A DNA stretch of 21,129 nt, from positions 1 to 21,129 of the IMG/VR virus record IMGVR_UViG_3300020194_001592. One strand, 5' to 3'. The position numbers and the translations under genes are program-made. Under the pieces are notes generated by a model. It did no database searches, was not told the DNA's origin, and saw only the letters and a program-made list of their open reading frames with translations. The stretch comes from a virus. Shown here in pieces: positions 1-5,543 of the stretch (position 1 is its first letter; every line of letters starts with the position of its first letter).

Positions 1-86
1 ATGATGTTGAGCAATTTTTATTAGAGTATTGGTGTCAGTATGAGTACCTCGATCCTAAACATCATAGAACAGTTGAGGAGGCTTAA
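1..86 (+). CDS. Partial CDS, C-terminal end of an unknown small phage protein
   Basis: An open frame enters from the left edge (first complete codon at base 3) and ends with TAA at 84-86. The 27 visible residues begin DVEQFLLEYW and end with HRTVEEA. The stop lies 2 bases before the next ATG, and the GAGGAG that serves that gene sits inside this one, so the two are co-translated. No family can be assigned from so short a tail. The upstream part lies outside the window. Confidence 0.6.
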   Translation, partial: DVEQFLLEYWCQYEYLDPKHHRTVEEA

Positions 87-88
87 TC

Positions 89-358
89 ATGGAACCGAAA
101 CTAACTAAACATGTTAAGGCTTGGCTTAATGCTCTTGACTTACCATGGGTAGTCGATTACTTCGGTGGAGGCTTTTATGGAGTCTCCATCCAATTGAATG
201 ATGATAGATACATTGTATTGACTGACCAAGAGGGTGATACAGTTCCTCAGTCAGTTTTAGCACCTTGTATGGCTTCTATCACCAACACTAAAAATGAACT
301 TTGGGTTTCTTTCTATTGCAATAGACTCAAAGACTTTCATATTCATCAATGTTTTTAA
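89..358 (+). CDS. Hypothetical phage protein, 89 aa
   Basis: The ATG is 8 bases behind a good GAGGAG ribosome-binding site at 75-80. The product is soluble and mixed in composition, with an aromatic/Gly patch (WVVDYFGGGFYGV, about residues 20-32) followed by a strand-rich stretch. I see no signal peptide, membrane segment or catalytic motif. It belongs to the rightward chain of small genes covering 1-1728, the kind of small early or host-takeover genes found in phage accessory regions. I do not recognise the family and assign no function. Confidence 0.75.
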   Translation: MEPKLTKHVKAWLNALDLPWVVDYFGGGFYGVSIQLNDDRYIVLTDQEGDTVPQSVLAPCMASITNTKNELWVSFYCNRLKDFHIHQCF

Positions 359-368
359 GGAGATAAAC

Positions 369-638
369 ATGTCACAAAAATATAATGGTTATTCTAATTA
401 TGCTACTTGGAAAGCGAACCTCGAATTCTTTTCGGAGATTGATCTAGATCTCATGCAAGAGATATCCGACAAGTGCTCTTTCTCTTCTGAGTTTGCAGAA
501 GAACTCAAAGAACTATTTAGATCATATTGTAATTATGAAGATGATCACAAAAGCATTGTTCAAGGTGCAATTAATTACTTCATCGATGATGTTAACTTCG
601 AGGAGTTAGCTTCAATGTATTCTGAGGAGATCAAATAA
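369..638 (+). CDS. Small phage protein with SNYATW motif (DUF7249-like)
   Basis: An 89-residue protein. The frame is open from 294, but the start at 369 is preferred because it follows AAGGAGATAAAC immediately and because the N-terminus then reads MSQKYNGYSNYATW. That NG(W/Y)(S/T)NYxTW motif opens a widespread family of short phage proteins of unknown function (DUF7249, from memory). The rest is helical and acidic, with EFAEELKELF around residues 45-54. Its stop overlaps the next start as TAATG, so the two are translationally coupled. The family call rests on the N-terminal motif only, and no activity is known to me. Confidence 0.8.
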   Translation: MSQKYNGYSNYATWKANLEFFSEIDLDLMQEISDKCSFSSEFAEELKELFRSYCNYEDDHKSIVQGAINYFIDDVNFEELASMYSEEIK

Positions 639-829
639 TGCATAAAAAACTACCACTTAATATGTATTACCCAAAAGGGTTTAACCATGCTTTAACAGTT
701 GAGGAGCTTTATATGTCATATGTTAATGACTTCATAACAGTGGATGCATGGAAGCAATACCATTATTTAACCGACACAATGGTTAAATTTATTTTAACTC
801 AATACACACCTATGGAAGGGAATGACTAA
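638..829 (+). CDS. Hypothetical phage protein, 63 aa
   Basis: The ATG shares its first base with the stop of the preceding gene (TAATG at 636-640), and its own stop overlaps the next start the same way at 827-831. This places it firmly in a coupled operon. GAGGAGAT just inside the end of the upstream gene can act as its ribosome-binding site. The product is rich in Tyr and Met, with a probable amphipathic helix (TVEELYMSYVNDF, about residues 20-32). No family recognised; function unknown. Confidence 0.7.
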   Translation: MHKKLPLNMYYPKGFNHALTVEELYMSYVNDFITVDAWKQYHYLTDTMVKFILTQYTPMEGND

Positions 830-1116
830 TGGCAAATTTACACAAACTTGGAACACATAAAACGATGGTTTACCCATCAAATGACTTTATTAATGTTAAA
901 TACCACAACACCGATGTGGTGTCTTTTAATGATAATGAATTCATACTACGAACTGGGGGGTGGTTTACTAAAACCACTAAAGATCGAATGAATCAAGCTT
1001 CTAACCAATATGGCTTAGGATATCGAGTCTTTCAAAAAAACTTCGCTTGGTATGTTGATTATCAAAATCAAGTTATACCATTCACATGCGATAAAATTTT
1101 CACAAGGAGAAAATAA
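829..1116 (+). CDS. Conserved phage hypothetical protein, 95 aa
   Basis: Coupled to its neighbours at both ends by TAATG overlaps. The central part has the order YHNTDVV, then ILRTGGW, TTKDRMNQ and finally YGLGYRVFQKNFAWYV (about residues 25-76). This resembles a small beta-rich family that I have seen repeatedly in marine phage and cyanophage genomes, where the YHNT and GGW..TTK..MNQ elements are the conserved ones. I know of no assigned function. Gene reality is high because of length, coupling and recognisable conserved blocks; the family recollection is from memory. Confidence 0.8.
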   Translation: MANLHKLGTHKTMVYPSNDFINVKYHNTDVVSFNDNEFILRTGGWFTKTTKDRMNQASNQYGLGYRVFQKNFAWYVDYQNQVIPFTCDKIFTRRK

Positions 1117-1241
1117 TGATCATAGACATCAGAACTCAAGAATGTGTTTTTGTAACTATTGGCAATTGGGAAGTTTGCCTTGATAATTCAACAGGGGAGC
1201 AAGTTATCTCAACCCATATCAATAATGAGGAGAAAGAATAA
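1116..1241 (+). CDS. Small CDS, 41 aa, unknown
   Basis: An ORF below common length cut-offs. ATG 1116-1118 shares a base with the TAA of the upstream gene, follows AAGGAGA (1104-1110) at ideal spacing, and its TAA at 1239-1241 overlaps the ATG of the next gene. It therefore exactly fills the gap between two coupled genes. The product begins MIIDIRTQECVF, has a predicted beta character with NWEVCLDN near the middle, and ends with an acidic tail. No family recognised. The perfect TAATG junctions on both sides are the main evidence that it is real. Confidence 0.75.
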   Translation: MIIDIRTQECVFVTIGNWEVCLDNSTGEQVISTHINNEEKE

Positions 1242-1489
1242 TGGATTTTATTAGCTTAAGAATGTATTCAGTAGAGCAATCAAGCGATCAAAAAGGCAAA
1301 GTCATTAGAACACTGGTAGCACAAGTCGAGCTACCTAATTCCTATATGAGCCTTAAAGAAGTCGATGATCTTCAGGAACACTTTCAAGCGATCTTGTCAC
1401 CTATTGTCGGTGAGTTAAGTTATGCCATTGAAACATATACAGATAATTCCTTTATCGCTTGTAATTCTGAGGACATTATCGATGCTTAA
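1241..1489 (+). CDS. Hypothetical phage protein, 82 aa
   Basis: Starts on the TAATG junction with the 41-residue gene, with GAGGAGAAAG upstream as ribosome-binding site. The first half looks beta-stranded (MDFISLRMYSVEQ), and a helix with LKEVDDLQEHF follows at about residues 38-48. The end is acidic. The stop TAA (1487-1489) lies within the start region of a possible 21-residue hydrophobic peptide. I do not recognise a family. It is soluble, with no signal or membrane segment. Confidence 0.7.
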   Translation: MDFISLRMYSVEQSSDQKGKVIRTLVAQVELPNSYMSLKEVDDLQEHFQAILSPIVGELSYAIETYTDNSFIACNSEDIIDA

Positions 1490-1547
1490 ATTAATTTGGT
1501 ATATTTTATTTATTATTTATTTTTTATTTTTCCATGGAAGGGTTTAA
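1482..1547 (+). CDS. Possible 21-aa hydrophobic membrane peptide
   Basis: ATG at 1482 overlaps the last codons of the upstream gene (ATGCTTAA), and the frame runs to TAA at 1545-1547, one base before the next start. It encodes a peptide that is almost entirely hydrophobic (LIWYILFIIYFLFF), enough for one transmembrane helix. Coupling and tight packing argue for translation. Its tiny size and the T-rich base composition, which gives hydrophobic codons by chance, argue against. Confidence 0.35.
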   Translation: MLKLIWYILFIIYFLFFHGRV

Positions 1548-1548
1548 C

Positions 1549-1728
1549 ATGCGAATTAATGGTAAACACATTAGCACTGACAAGTTTTTAAAATATCAAC
1601 CACAACCGATTTTTTACAAGCCAACATTTTGGCAGCACTTGAAAAAAAATTTCGGTTTATATGTTCTTAGCTTTATTATCTTTTCAATCTTATTTACTAT
1701 TTCAATCTTAGCTTTTCAGCTATTCTAA
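1549..1728 (+). CDS. Small membrane protein, 59 aa
   Basis: The frame is open from 1534, but ATG 1549 is preferred because GGAAGGG lies 6 bases upstream. A polar N-terminal part of about 33 residues is followed by one strong transmembrane helix (YVLSFIIFSILFTISILAF, about residues 38-56) ending almost at the C-terminus. It is the last gene of the rightward operon; the stop abuts the bidirectional terminator. An inner-membrane location is inferred. The function is unknown: it could be any small phage membrane effector. Confidence 0.6.
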   Translation: MRINGKHISTDKFLKYQPQPIFYKPTFWQHLKKNFGLYVLSFIIFSILFTISILAFQLF

Positions 1729-1760
1729 AAAAAAGCCCCTCAGTGATGGGGGGCTCTTTC
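1727..1760. terminator. Bidirectional intrinsic terminator between converging operons
   Basis: The stem AGCCCC (1734-1739) pairs with GGGGCT (1750-1755) around a short loop. An A8 run precedes it, so leftward transcripts read a GC stem followed by eight U residues, which is a classical rho-independent terminator for the replication operon. Rightward transcripts get a weaker U-rich tail (CTTTCTCT). It lies between the stop of the rightward operon (1728) and that of the leftward one (1843). Confidence 0.85.
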
Positions 1761-1842
1761 TCTAATCAATACAAGGAATTGAGGGTATGGAATCCCCTCC
1801 CCCTGATTATACCATTACTCGAAGGTCAGCAAATTCACTTTT
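1761..1842. other. Short noncoding spacer between converging genes
   Basis: No ORF with a credible start and ribosome-binding site on either strand. It contains a small inverted repeat (GAGGG ... CCCTC around 1780-1800) that could form a weak hairpin on the leftward transcript ahead of the main terminator. Nothing else seen. Confidence 0.4.
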
Positions 1843-2169
1843 TTAGTCTCCAATCCTTCTAGATGCTATGGTCAATACATTGTCTATTGCCATCTCCAAA
1901 TTCTTTTCATAATACATTGGTTTCCTAGATTTTAAGAACCTTGCAAACAATGCCTTCTTTTGATCTTGTGGAAGGCTTTCAATAATCGCATCAATGGTGA
2001 TCACTTGCTTTAAATCCATCGCATCGAGCATGTCCTCAAAAGCTCCTTCGGTGCTTTCTCCTCCACTTTGCAAGAATGGGGATTTCTTAGGATATCCTAA
2101 CCCATGGTCATCAGATCGCATCCACCTTGACCAACACTCTAATAGATCCATCAATCGCTCTACATTCAT
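1843..2169 (-). CDS. Q/ArpU-like phage antitermination protein (probable)
   Basis: A 108-residue protein. The N-terminus has W-R-W-R followed by GLGYPKKSPF (about residues 13-33), then a helical C-terminal half with IDAIIESLPQDQKKALFARFL (about 60-80), a layout like a sigma-70 region 4 or helix-turn-helix. This pattern, W.RW.R...GLGYP..SPF then LP...K..L, recalls the Q-like/ArpU-like late regulators of lambdoid and related phages. Position agrees: it is the last gene of an initiator-helicase-NinB-YbcO operon, exactly where Q sits in lambda. Its start overlaps the preceding stop (ATGA). If correct, it would switch on the late leftward operon. Family and function are inferred from motif and order, not from an alignment. 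Confidence 0.5.
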   Translation of the reverse strand: MNVERLMDLLECWSRWMRSDDHGLGYPKKSPFLQSGGESTEGAFEDMLDAMDLKQVITIDAIIESLPQDQKKALFARFLKSRKPMYYEKNLEMAIDNVLTIASRRIGD

Positions 2170-2483
2170 GAGACATCAACCTCCTTTAGTTTCCATCGGT
2201 TTTTTTCTTTGTACCATCCATGAACTAATAGCACCCAGTTGGCATCCCTAAGATCATTTAATGATTCTGACTCTTCAATTTTGCGAATACGAGCACTCAT
2301 GTTAGCTTTTGTGGTTGTCTGAATTGCAACAGTCACACCCTCAAAAACTCCTAACACATCCCAAGCTCCGAAGAGATCTTTCCTCTGCTTAATAAAAAAG
2401 TTAAATGACTCTACCACTTGGAGGGTTTTAAATCCCCTTTTTCTCATCTCTTTTAGTGTGAGTTGAGTCGGACTTGTTGCCAT
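2166..2483 (-). CDS. Predicted PD-(D/E)XK-like nuclease-fold phage protein, 105 aa
   Basis: The frame opens at 2507, but the ATG at 2483 has a better ribosome-binding site (AAAGGAAAAAT) and gives an N-terminus MATSPTQLTLKEMRKRG. The core reads QRKDLFGAWDVLGV, a short strand, then VAIQTTTKANMSARIRKI. The spacing of acidic D-L-F-G..D, a strand, then Q-T-T and a helix with R..KI is like small phage proteins thought to share the restriction-endonuclease fold. This position in lambdoid nin regions often holds a resolvase or nuclease (RusA, Rap). The active-site K of a canonical (D/E)xK is not obvious (IQT replaces it), so catalytic activity is uncertain. It overlaps its downstream neighbour by ATGA. 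Confidence 0.55.
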   Translation of the reverse strand: MATSPTQLTLKEMRKRGFKTLQVVESFNFFIKQRKDLFGAWDVLGVFEGVTVAIQTTTKANMSARIRKIEESESLNDLRDANWVLLVHGWYKEKNRWKLKEVDVS

Positions 2484-2583
2484 ATTTTTCCTTTTGCTTT
2501 TTTGCAAATGTTGTATTTTCCCAAAATGGGTTCGCTTCTACTTTGGTTGTGTCTTCTTTCCTTCTTCCTGAGCCTTTTGACAT
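2428..2583 (-). CDS. Small basic phage protein, 51 aa (overlaps the next gene)
   Basis: ATG at 2583 opens a frame beginning MSKGSGRRKEDTTKVEANPF, followed by WENTTF, ending with TAA at 2428-2430. The opening (M-S-K-G-S-x-x-R, then a W-x-x-x-F element) resembles short Gly/Arg-rich proteins common in lambdoid nin regions. The C-terminal part overlaps the nuclease-like gene by 56 bases in another frame, and the ribosome-binding site is weak (AAAGGTAAAAA). I think it is real because of the opening and because it otherwise leaves an unexplained gap, but the function is unknown. Confidence 0.5.
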   Translation of the reverse strand: MSKGSGRRKEDTTKVEANPFWENTTFAKKQKEKYGNKSDSTHTKRDEKKGI

Positions 2584-2626
2584 TTTTTACCTTTTTTTAC
2601 AGTTATGATGAATTTATAATTCTCAT

Positions 2627-2678
2627 AAAAAACGTGCGAGGTCTAGCGAATTTGTAAATGTTTTAAAAAACGTGCGAG
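2627..2678. repeat. Pair of exact 14-bp direct repeats AAAAAACGTGCGAG
   Basis: Copies at 2627-2640 and 2665-2678, start-to-start distance 38 bp, in the noncoding gap just downstream of the methyltransferase stop. On the transcribed (-) strand each reads CTCGCACGTTTTTT. There is no matching inverted arm, so they are not ordinary hairpin terminators. They could be protein-binding sites or a recombination remnant. Confidence 0.8.
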
Positions 2679-2681
2679 ACT

Positions 2682-3896
2682 TCATACATTTTGCATAGAA
2701 ATACGATTGCCTATCCACCTCATTACTGGAACTGCCATACTATTTCCAAGCGATTTATATCTTGGCCCATCAGGACAATTTTCTTTTATGTTGGTATATC
2801 CATCCGGGAAGCCTTGTAATCTTTCACATTCTGTTGGTGTTAATCTTCGTACTGCCATTGAGTTAGCTACACCATGAATATCAATTTGATTTAAAGTAAA
2901 ACATTTTTCTTCATTTATACCATTACCATTCCCGGACTGGGATGTAGTTCCACCACCTTGCAATGCATATGTTTTCATTACACTGGGACCTGTGGAAGTT
3001 CCACCACCTGTTGTTGTCACTGTTGTTGTTTTATCTCCTGTGATGCTAAGGTTGTACAGGTCCAATGCAACATATTGACTATCAGCAGTTGTGTCATTGC
3101 CAACTCGACTTATCCCTGCAGCACTTGATGTAAGAGTCGGAGCCTTGTTAGCAGAGTAAGCAATCTTTTCGACTATGGCTTTATGTGCTAAACCATCAGA
3201 ATTAATCCCCTTGTAATCTCTTGCACATAATGGATCAATAACATTTTGGTGAAGCATGGGTGTTACTCTTGATGCATTTGGGCCACTTCTTGTAGGGCCT
3301 TCAGTAATGTCGGAGGTAATACTTTCCCCCTTTTTTGTGCTCTTCTCAGAATCCCGTAACAAGCTTTCGGACTCAAATAATACTTTTGCAGTAGGTTTCC
3401 AGTCTCCAAAATGTCCGACAACAAACACTCTTCTTCGTCTTTGTGGGACTCCGAAGTTTTGAGCATCAAGCACCCTGTAGCTGAACCCATACCCGAGTTC
3501 TGCCACCGCCCCGAGGAAGGAACCAAAATCCCGTCCACCACCTGAACTGAGGACGCCCGGGACGTTTTCCCAAACGAACCACTTGGGTCTAAATTTATTA
3601 AGAATTGCACAAAAGGTAAGTGCCAAGTTTCCCCTTGGGTCTTCAAGTCCTTTTCTAAGACCAGCAACTGAGAATGACTGGCATGGTGTTCCTCCGACAA
3701 CAAGGTCAACTGTTCCATTTAAATTCCAATCTTTAAAGTTAGACATGTCTCCTAGATTTGGGACATGGGGATAATGATGAGACAAGACTTCACTTGGAAA
3801 CTTTTCGATCTCTGCAAAACCGAGAGGGTTCCAACCTAAATCATGCCAAGCAACTGTGGCAGCTTCGATACCACTGCAAACTGATAAGTAATTTAT
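2682..3896 (-). CDS. C5-cytosine DNA methyltransferase (Dcm family), start codon ATA
   Basis: Transfers a methyl group from SAM to C5 of cytosine in a specific DNA site. Taken from ATA at 3896 it has 404 residues. SAM-binding motif I is SVCSGIEAAT (residues 5-14), followed by GFAEIEKFP. Motif IV is PCQS with catalytic Cys72, motif VI ENV is at 110-112, and motif VIII QRRRR is at 152-156. A long Gly/Thr/Ser-rich target-recognition region follows. Near the C-terminus come RRLTPTECERLQGFP and LGNSMAVPV. Automatic callers would choose TTG at 3785, which deletes motif I. The homologous start (expected M-N-Y-L-S-V-C-S-G) falls on ATA, overlapping the upstream TAA as ATAA. Either AUA or the in-frame AUU at 3908 initiates, or the gene has lost its start. 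It probably protects phage DNA from host restriction. Confidence 0.9.
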   Translation of the reverse strand: MNYLSVCSGIEAATVAWHDLGWNPLGFAEIEKFPSEVLSHHYPHVPNLGDMSNFKDWNLNGTVDLVVGGTPCQSFSVAGLRKGLEDPRGNLALTFCAILNKFRPKWFVWENVPGVLSSGGGRDFGSFLGAVAELGYGFSYRVLDAQNFGVPQRRRRVFVVGHFGDWKPTAKVLFESESLLRDSEKSTKKGESITSDITEGPTRSGPNASRVTPMLHQNVIDPLCARDYKGINSDGLAHKAIVEKIAYSANKAPTLTSSAAGISRVGNDTTADSQYVALDLYNLSITGDKTTTVTTTGGGTSTGPSVMKTYALQGGGTTSQSGNGNGINEEKCFTLNQIDIHGVANSMAVRRLTPTECERLQGFPDGYTNIKENCPDGPRYKSLGNSMAVPVMRWIGNRISMQNV

Positions 3897-4174
3897 TTTA
3901 GAGTTAATATCTCATTCTCAATTAAATATTGCATAGTTCGGACATAGGCTTCATTCCATAATTCTCGTCTTTCTTCTTTCGACAATTTAGGGCCGTTATC
4001 CAATTCAGTATGACAATTAAAACACAAAGATGCTACCAGTGCATCACTATTTTTTAACCCCATACCTTTTCCTTGATTACGATGAGCAGCACAAACTGTT
4101 CCATCCATTGCTCCACACCACATACAAGGTAAATCTCTTAACTTAATTAGTAATTTTTTATTTCTATAAACCAT
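3893..4174 (-). CDS. YbcO/DUF1364-like HNH-type nuclease
   Basis: The frame opens at 4216, but ATG 4174 overlaps the end of ninB and gives an N-terminus MVYRNKKLLIKLRDLPC that matches the family start. The 93-residue product has CMWC (17-20), AAHRNQGKGMG (30-39) with His31, and CFNCH (51-55) followed by LDNG. This C-x2-C ... H.N....GKGMG ... C-x2-CH...LDG pattern is that of DUF1364, to which E. coli prophage YbcO belongs; that fold is an HNH-like zinc-bound nuclease. It follows ninB, as nin-region nucleases do in lambdoid phages. A role in recombination-intermediate processing is inferred. The stop TAA is part of the ATAA junction with the methyltransferase. Confidence 0.8.
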   Translation of the reverse strand: MVYRNKKLLIKLRDLPCMWCGAMDGTVCAAHRNQGKGMGLKNSDALVASLCFNCHTELDNGPKLSKEERRELWNEAYVRTMQYLIENEILTLK

Positions 4175-4529
4175 CTTTAAATTGCATCCCAAAAGTTGTT
4201 GCTGCCCACATTTCAATTTGCTTTTGATATTCAGTCATATCATCAATAGACAAAGATGTTGTAGATGGTACTTTAAAAATCTTTTCTCCATTAATTTCTT
4301 TTTCTTCTCCTAGGAATTTAAATGCTAATAACTCATGCATTTCTAATGGCTCGTATCCTAGTGACTCACCTATGACTGTATACAACTTCCACAATCTTTT
4401 ATTTTGATCGGTACTTCTTTTAATCTTTCTCTCCCTGATCTCTATAGTGTATAGCTTTTCTTGATTTAACTTTTGCAATACGAGTAGCAGGTCCTGATGA
4501 TTGTTTTTTGTAAGCGTAAAATTTACCAT
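4164..4529 (-). CDS. ninB: NinB-like recombination protein
   Basis: A 121-residue protein. The frame opens at 4595, but ATG 4529 follows GGAG and gives the family N-terminus (VNFTLTKNNHQDLL). The hallmark is TIEIRERKIKRSTDQNKRLW at residues 28-47, equivalent to lambda NinB (Orf), where an I.ER.RS.DQN.KLW element is conserved. Lambda NinB/Orf binds single-stranded DNA and SSB and acts in RecF-type recombination, supplying RecFOR-like function. Length is close to the family norm. The gene overlaps the upstream 72-residue ORF by 110 bases and the downstream nuclease by 11. Confidence 0.85.
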   Translation of the reverse strand: MVNFTLTKNNHQDLLLVLQKLNQEKLYTIEIRERKIKRSTDQNKRLWKLYTVIGESLGYEPLEMHELLAFKFLGEEKEINGEKIFKVPSTTSLSIDDMTEYQKQIEMWAATTFGMQFKDGL

Positions 4530-4638
4530 TGATTTTTCTCCACATCGATATTGTACCATCAGGATAACATATGCGAAGGTGAGTAATATCACCAAAGTGT
4601 TTTTCTATATCCTGAACAAATTCTTTTACTCCCTTCAT
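4420..4638 (-). CDS. Small hypothetical protein, 72 aa, overlapping ninB
   Basis: ATG 4638 overlaps the helicase stop as ATGA, so translation coupling is likely, and the first 36 residues (MKGVKEFVQDIEKHFG, then LRICYPDGTISMWRKINGKF) lie in sequence used by no other gene. They look like a folded alpha/beta unit. The second half, basic and low in structure, is read in another frame over the first 110 bases of ninB. Either this is a genuine long overlap or only the N-terminal part matters. No family recognised. Confidence 0.6.
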   Translation of the reverse strand: MKGVKEFVQDIEKHFGDITHLRICYPDGTISMWRKINGKFYAYKKQSSGPATRIAKVKSRKAIHYRDQGEKD

Positions 4639-5543
4639 GGCTTCTCCCGGTATCTTAATTGTAATTCATTAAACCAAAGATTAAGTTGTGGCTCGGCTGG
4701 AAAGTTTCTTTGCTTCTGTACAATCATGTACGCATCCGGGACAAGCTTCATCTCATCTTTAGTTTTTCCTTTTTCTTTGATCTGAAATTCTTTGGGCCTG
4801 TTTCTGTAAATACAAATCACATTGTCAGATAAGTTTCTAATGTGACTAGATCCCATAATCTTTTCAGGATCAGGTTTCATCATCTCATCGACCTTACGAG
4901 TGTGTGCCACTAAAAAAATATGAACCTTCAGATCTCTAGATAAAACTGCTAATTGATCTACAAACTTTTTCTGACTTTCAAAATCATCCTCACTCACATC
5001 ACTGACCTTCATAAGTGAATCGACAACAAAAATATCTATCCCCTCGATTTCCTTAGCCCAAATAATACAAGAGAAGATGTCTTCAGATTCAGTCACTCCA
5101 CTTTGATCATAGATGTATAACTTGTTTTTCTTTGCCTCACAAAACTCTTTTACATATTGCTCAGTAGGTTTAGAGTTGCCTGACTGTATAATCATTCGAG
5201 ATAAAGTAATAGCAGGTCTCATCTCAAAACTTGCAATCAAACACTTAGTCATTTTAGTTAGGTAGAGAACAACTTGGTTTAACCACATCGATTTACCATG
5301 ACCTGATATACCTTGAACAATTGTTAACTCACCAGTACGAATTCTAAACTGATCATCAAGCCTACTAAATGGCATTGCATATCCTGAGTCTTGCTCGTGA
5401 AATAAATACTCGACAACTTCATCCACATAACTATCTGAACCCTTGACTTTAAAATCAGTTAATCGTTCACCTGTATACTCATCAATCTCACTTTTAGTGA
5501 CAGTGAGCTGATCTACAATCTCACCAGCTGTCCAGTCTTTCAT
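4635..5543 (-). CDS. DnaB/gp4-type replicative helicase (RecA fold)
   Basis: A 302-residue ATPase that would unwind phage DNA at the fork. Walker A is GISGHGKS (78-85), preceded by RIRTGELTIVQG. Walker B is IFVVDSL (171-177), motif H3 is VAHTRK (212-217), and the arginine-finger-like QKQRN is at 276-280. The context IRNLSDNVICIYRN is typical of DnaB/Twinkle/T7 gp4-type helicase domains. It has no primase or zinc-binding domain and is shorter than DnaB, so priming must come from elsewhere. Start and stop overlap both neighbours by ATGA. Position after the initiator gene matches lambda gene P, but here a helicase replaces the loader. Confidence 0.9.
   Translation of the reverse strand: MKDWTAGEIVDQLTVTKSEIDEYTGERLTDFKVKGSDSYVDEVVEYLFHEQDSGYAMPFSRLDDQFRIRTGELTIVQGISGHGKSMWLNQVVLYLTKMTKCLIASFEMRPAITLSRMIIQSGNSKPTEQYVKEFCEAKKNKLYIYDQSGVTESEDIFSCIIWAKEIEGIDIFVVDSLMKVSDVSEDDFESQKKFVDQLAVLSRDLKVHIFLVAHTRKVDEMMKPDPEKIMGSSHIRNLSDNVICIYRNRPKEFQIKEKGKTKDEMKLVPDAYMIVQKQRNFPAEPQLNLWFNELQLRYREKP

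Noticed and set aside
3263-3718. A 151-codon open frame on the minus strand inside the methyltransferase
   Set aside because: The methyltransferase frame carries motifs IV, VI and VIII over the same bases; the alternative frame has no recognisable features or ribosome-binding site.
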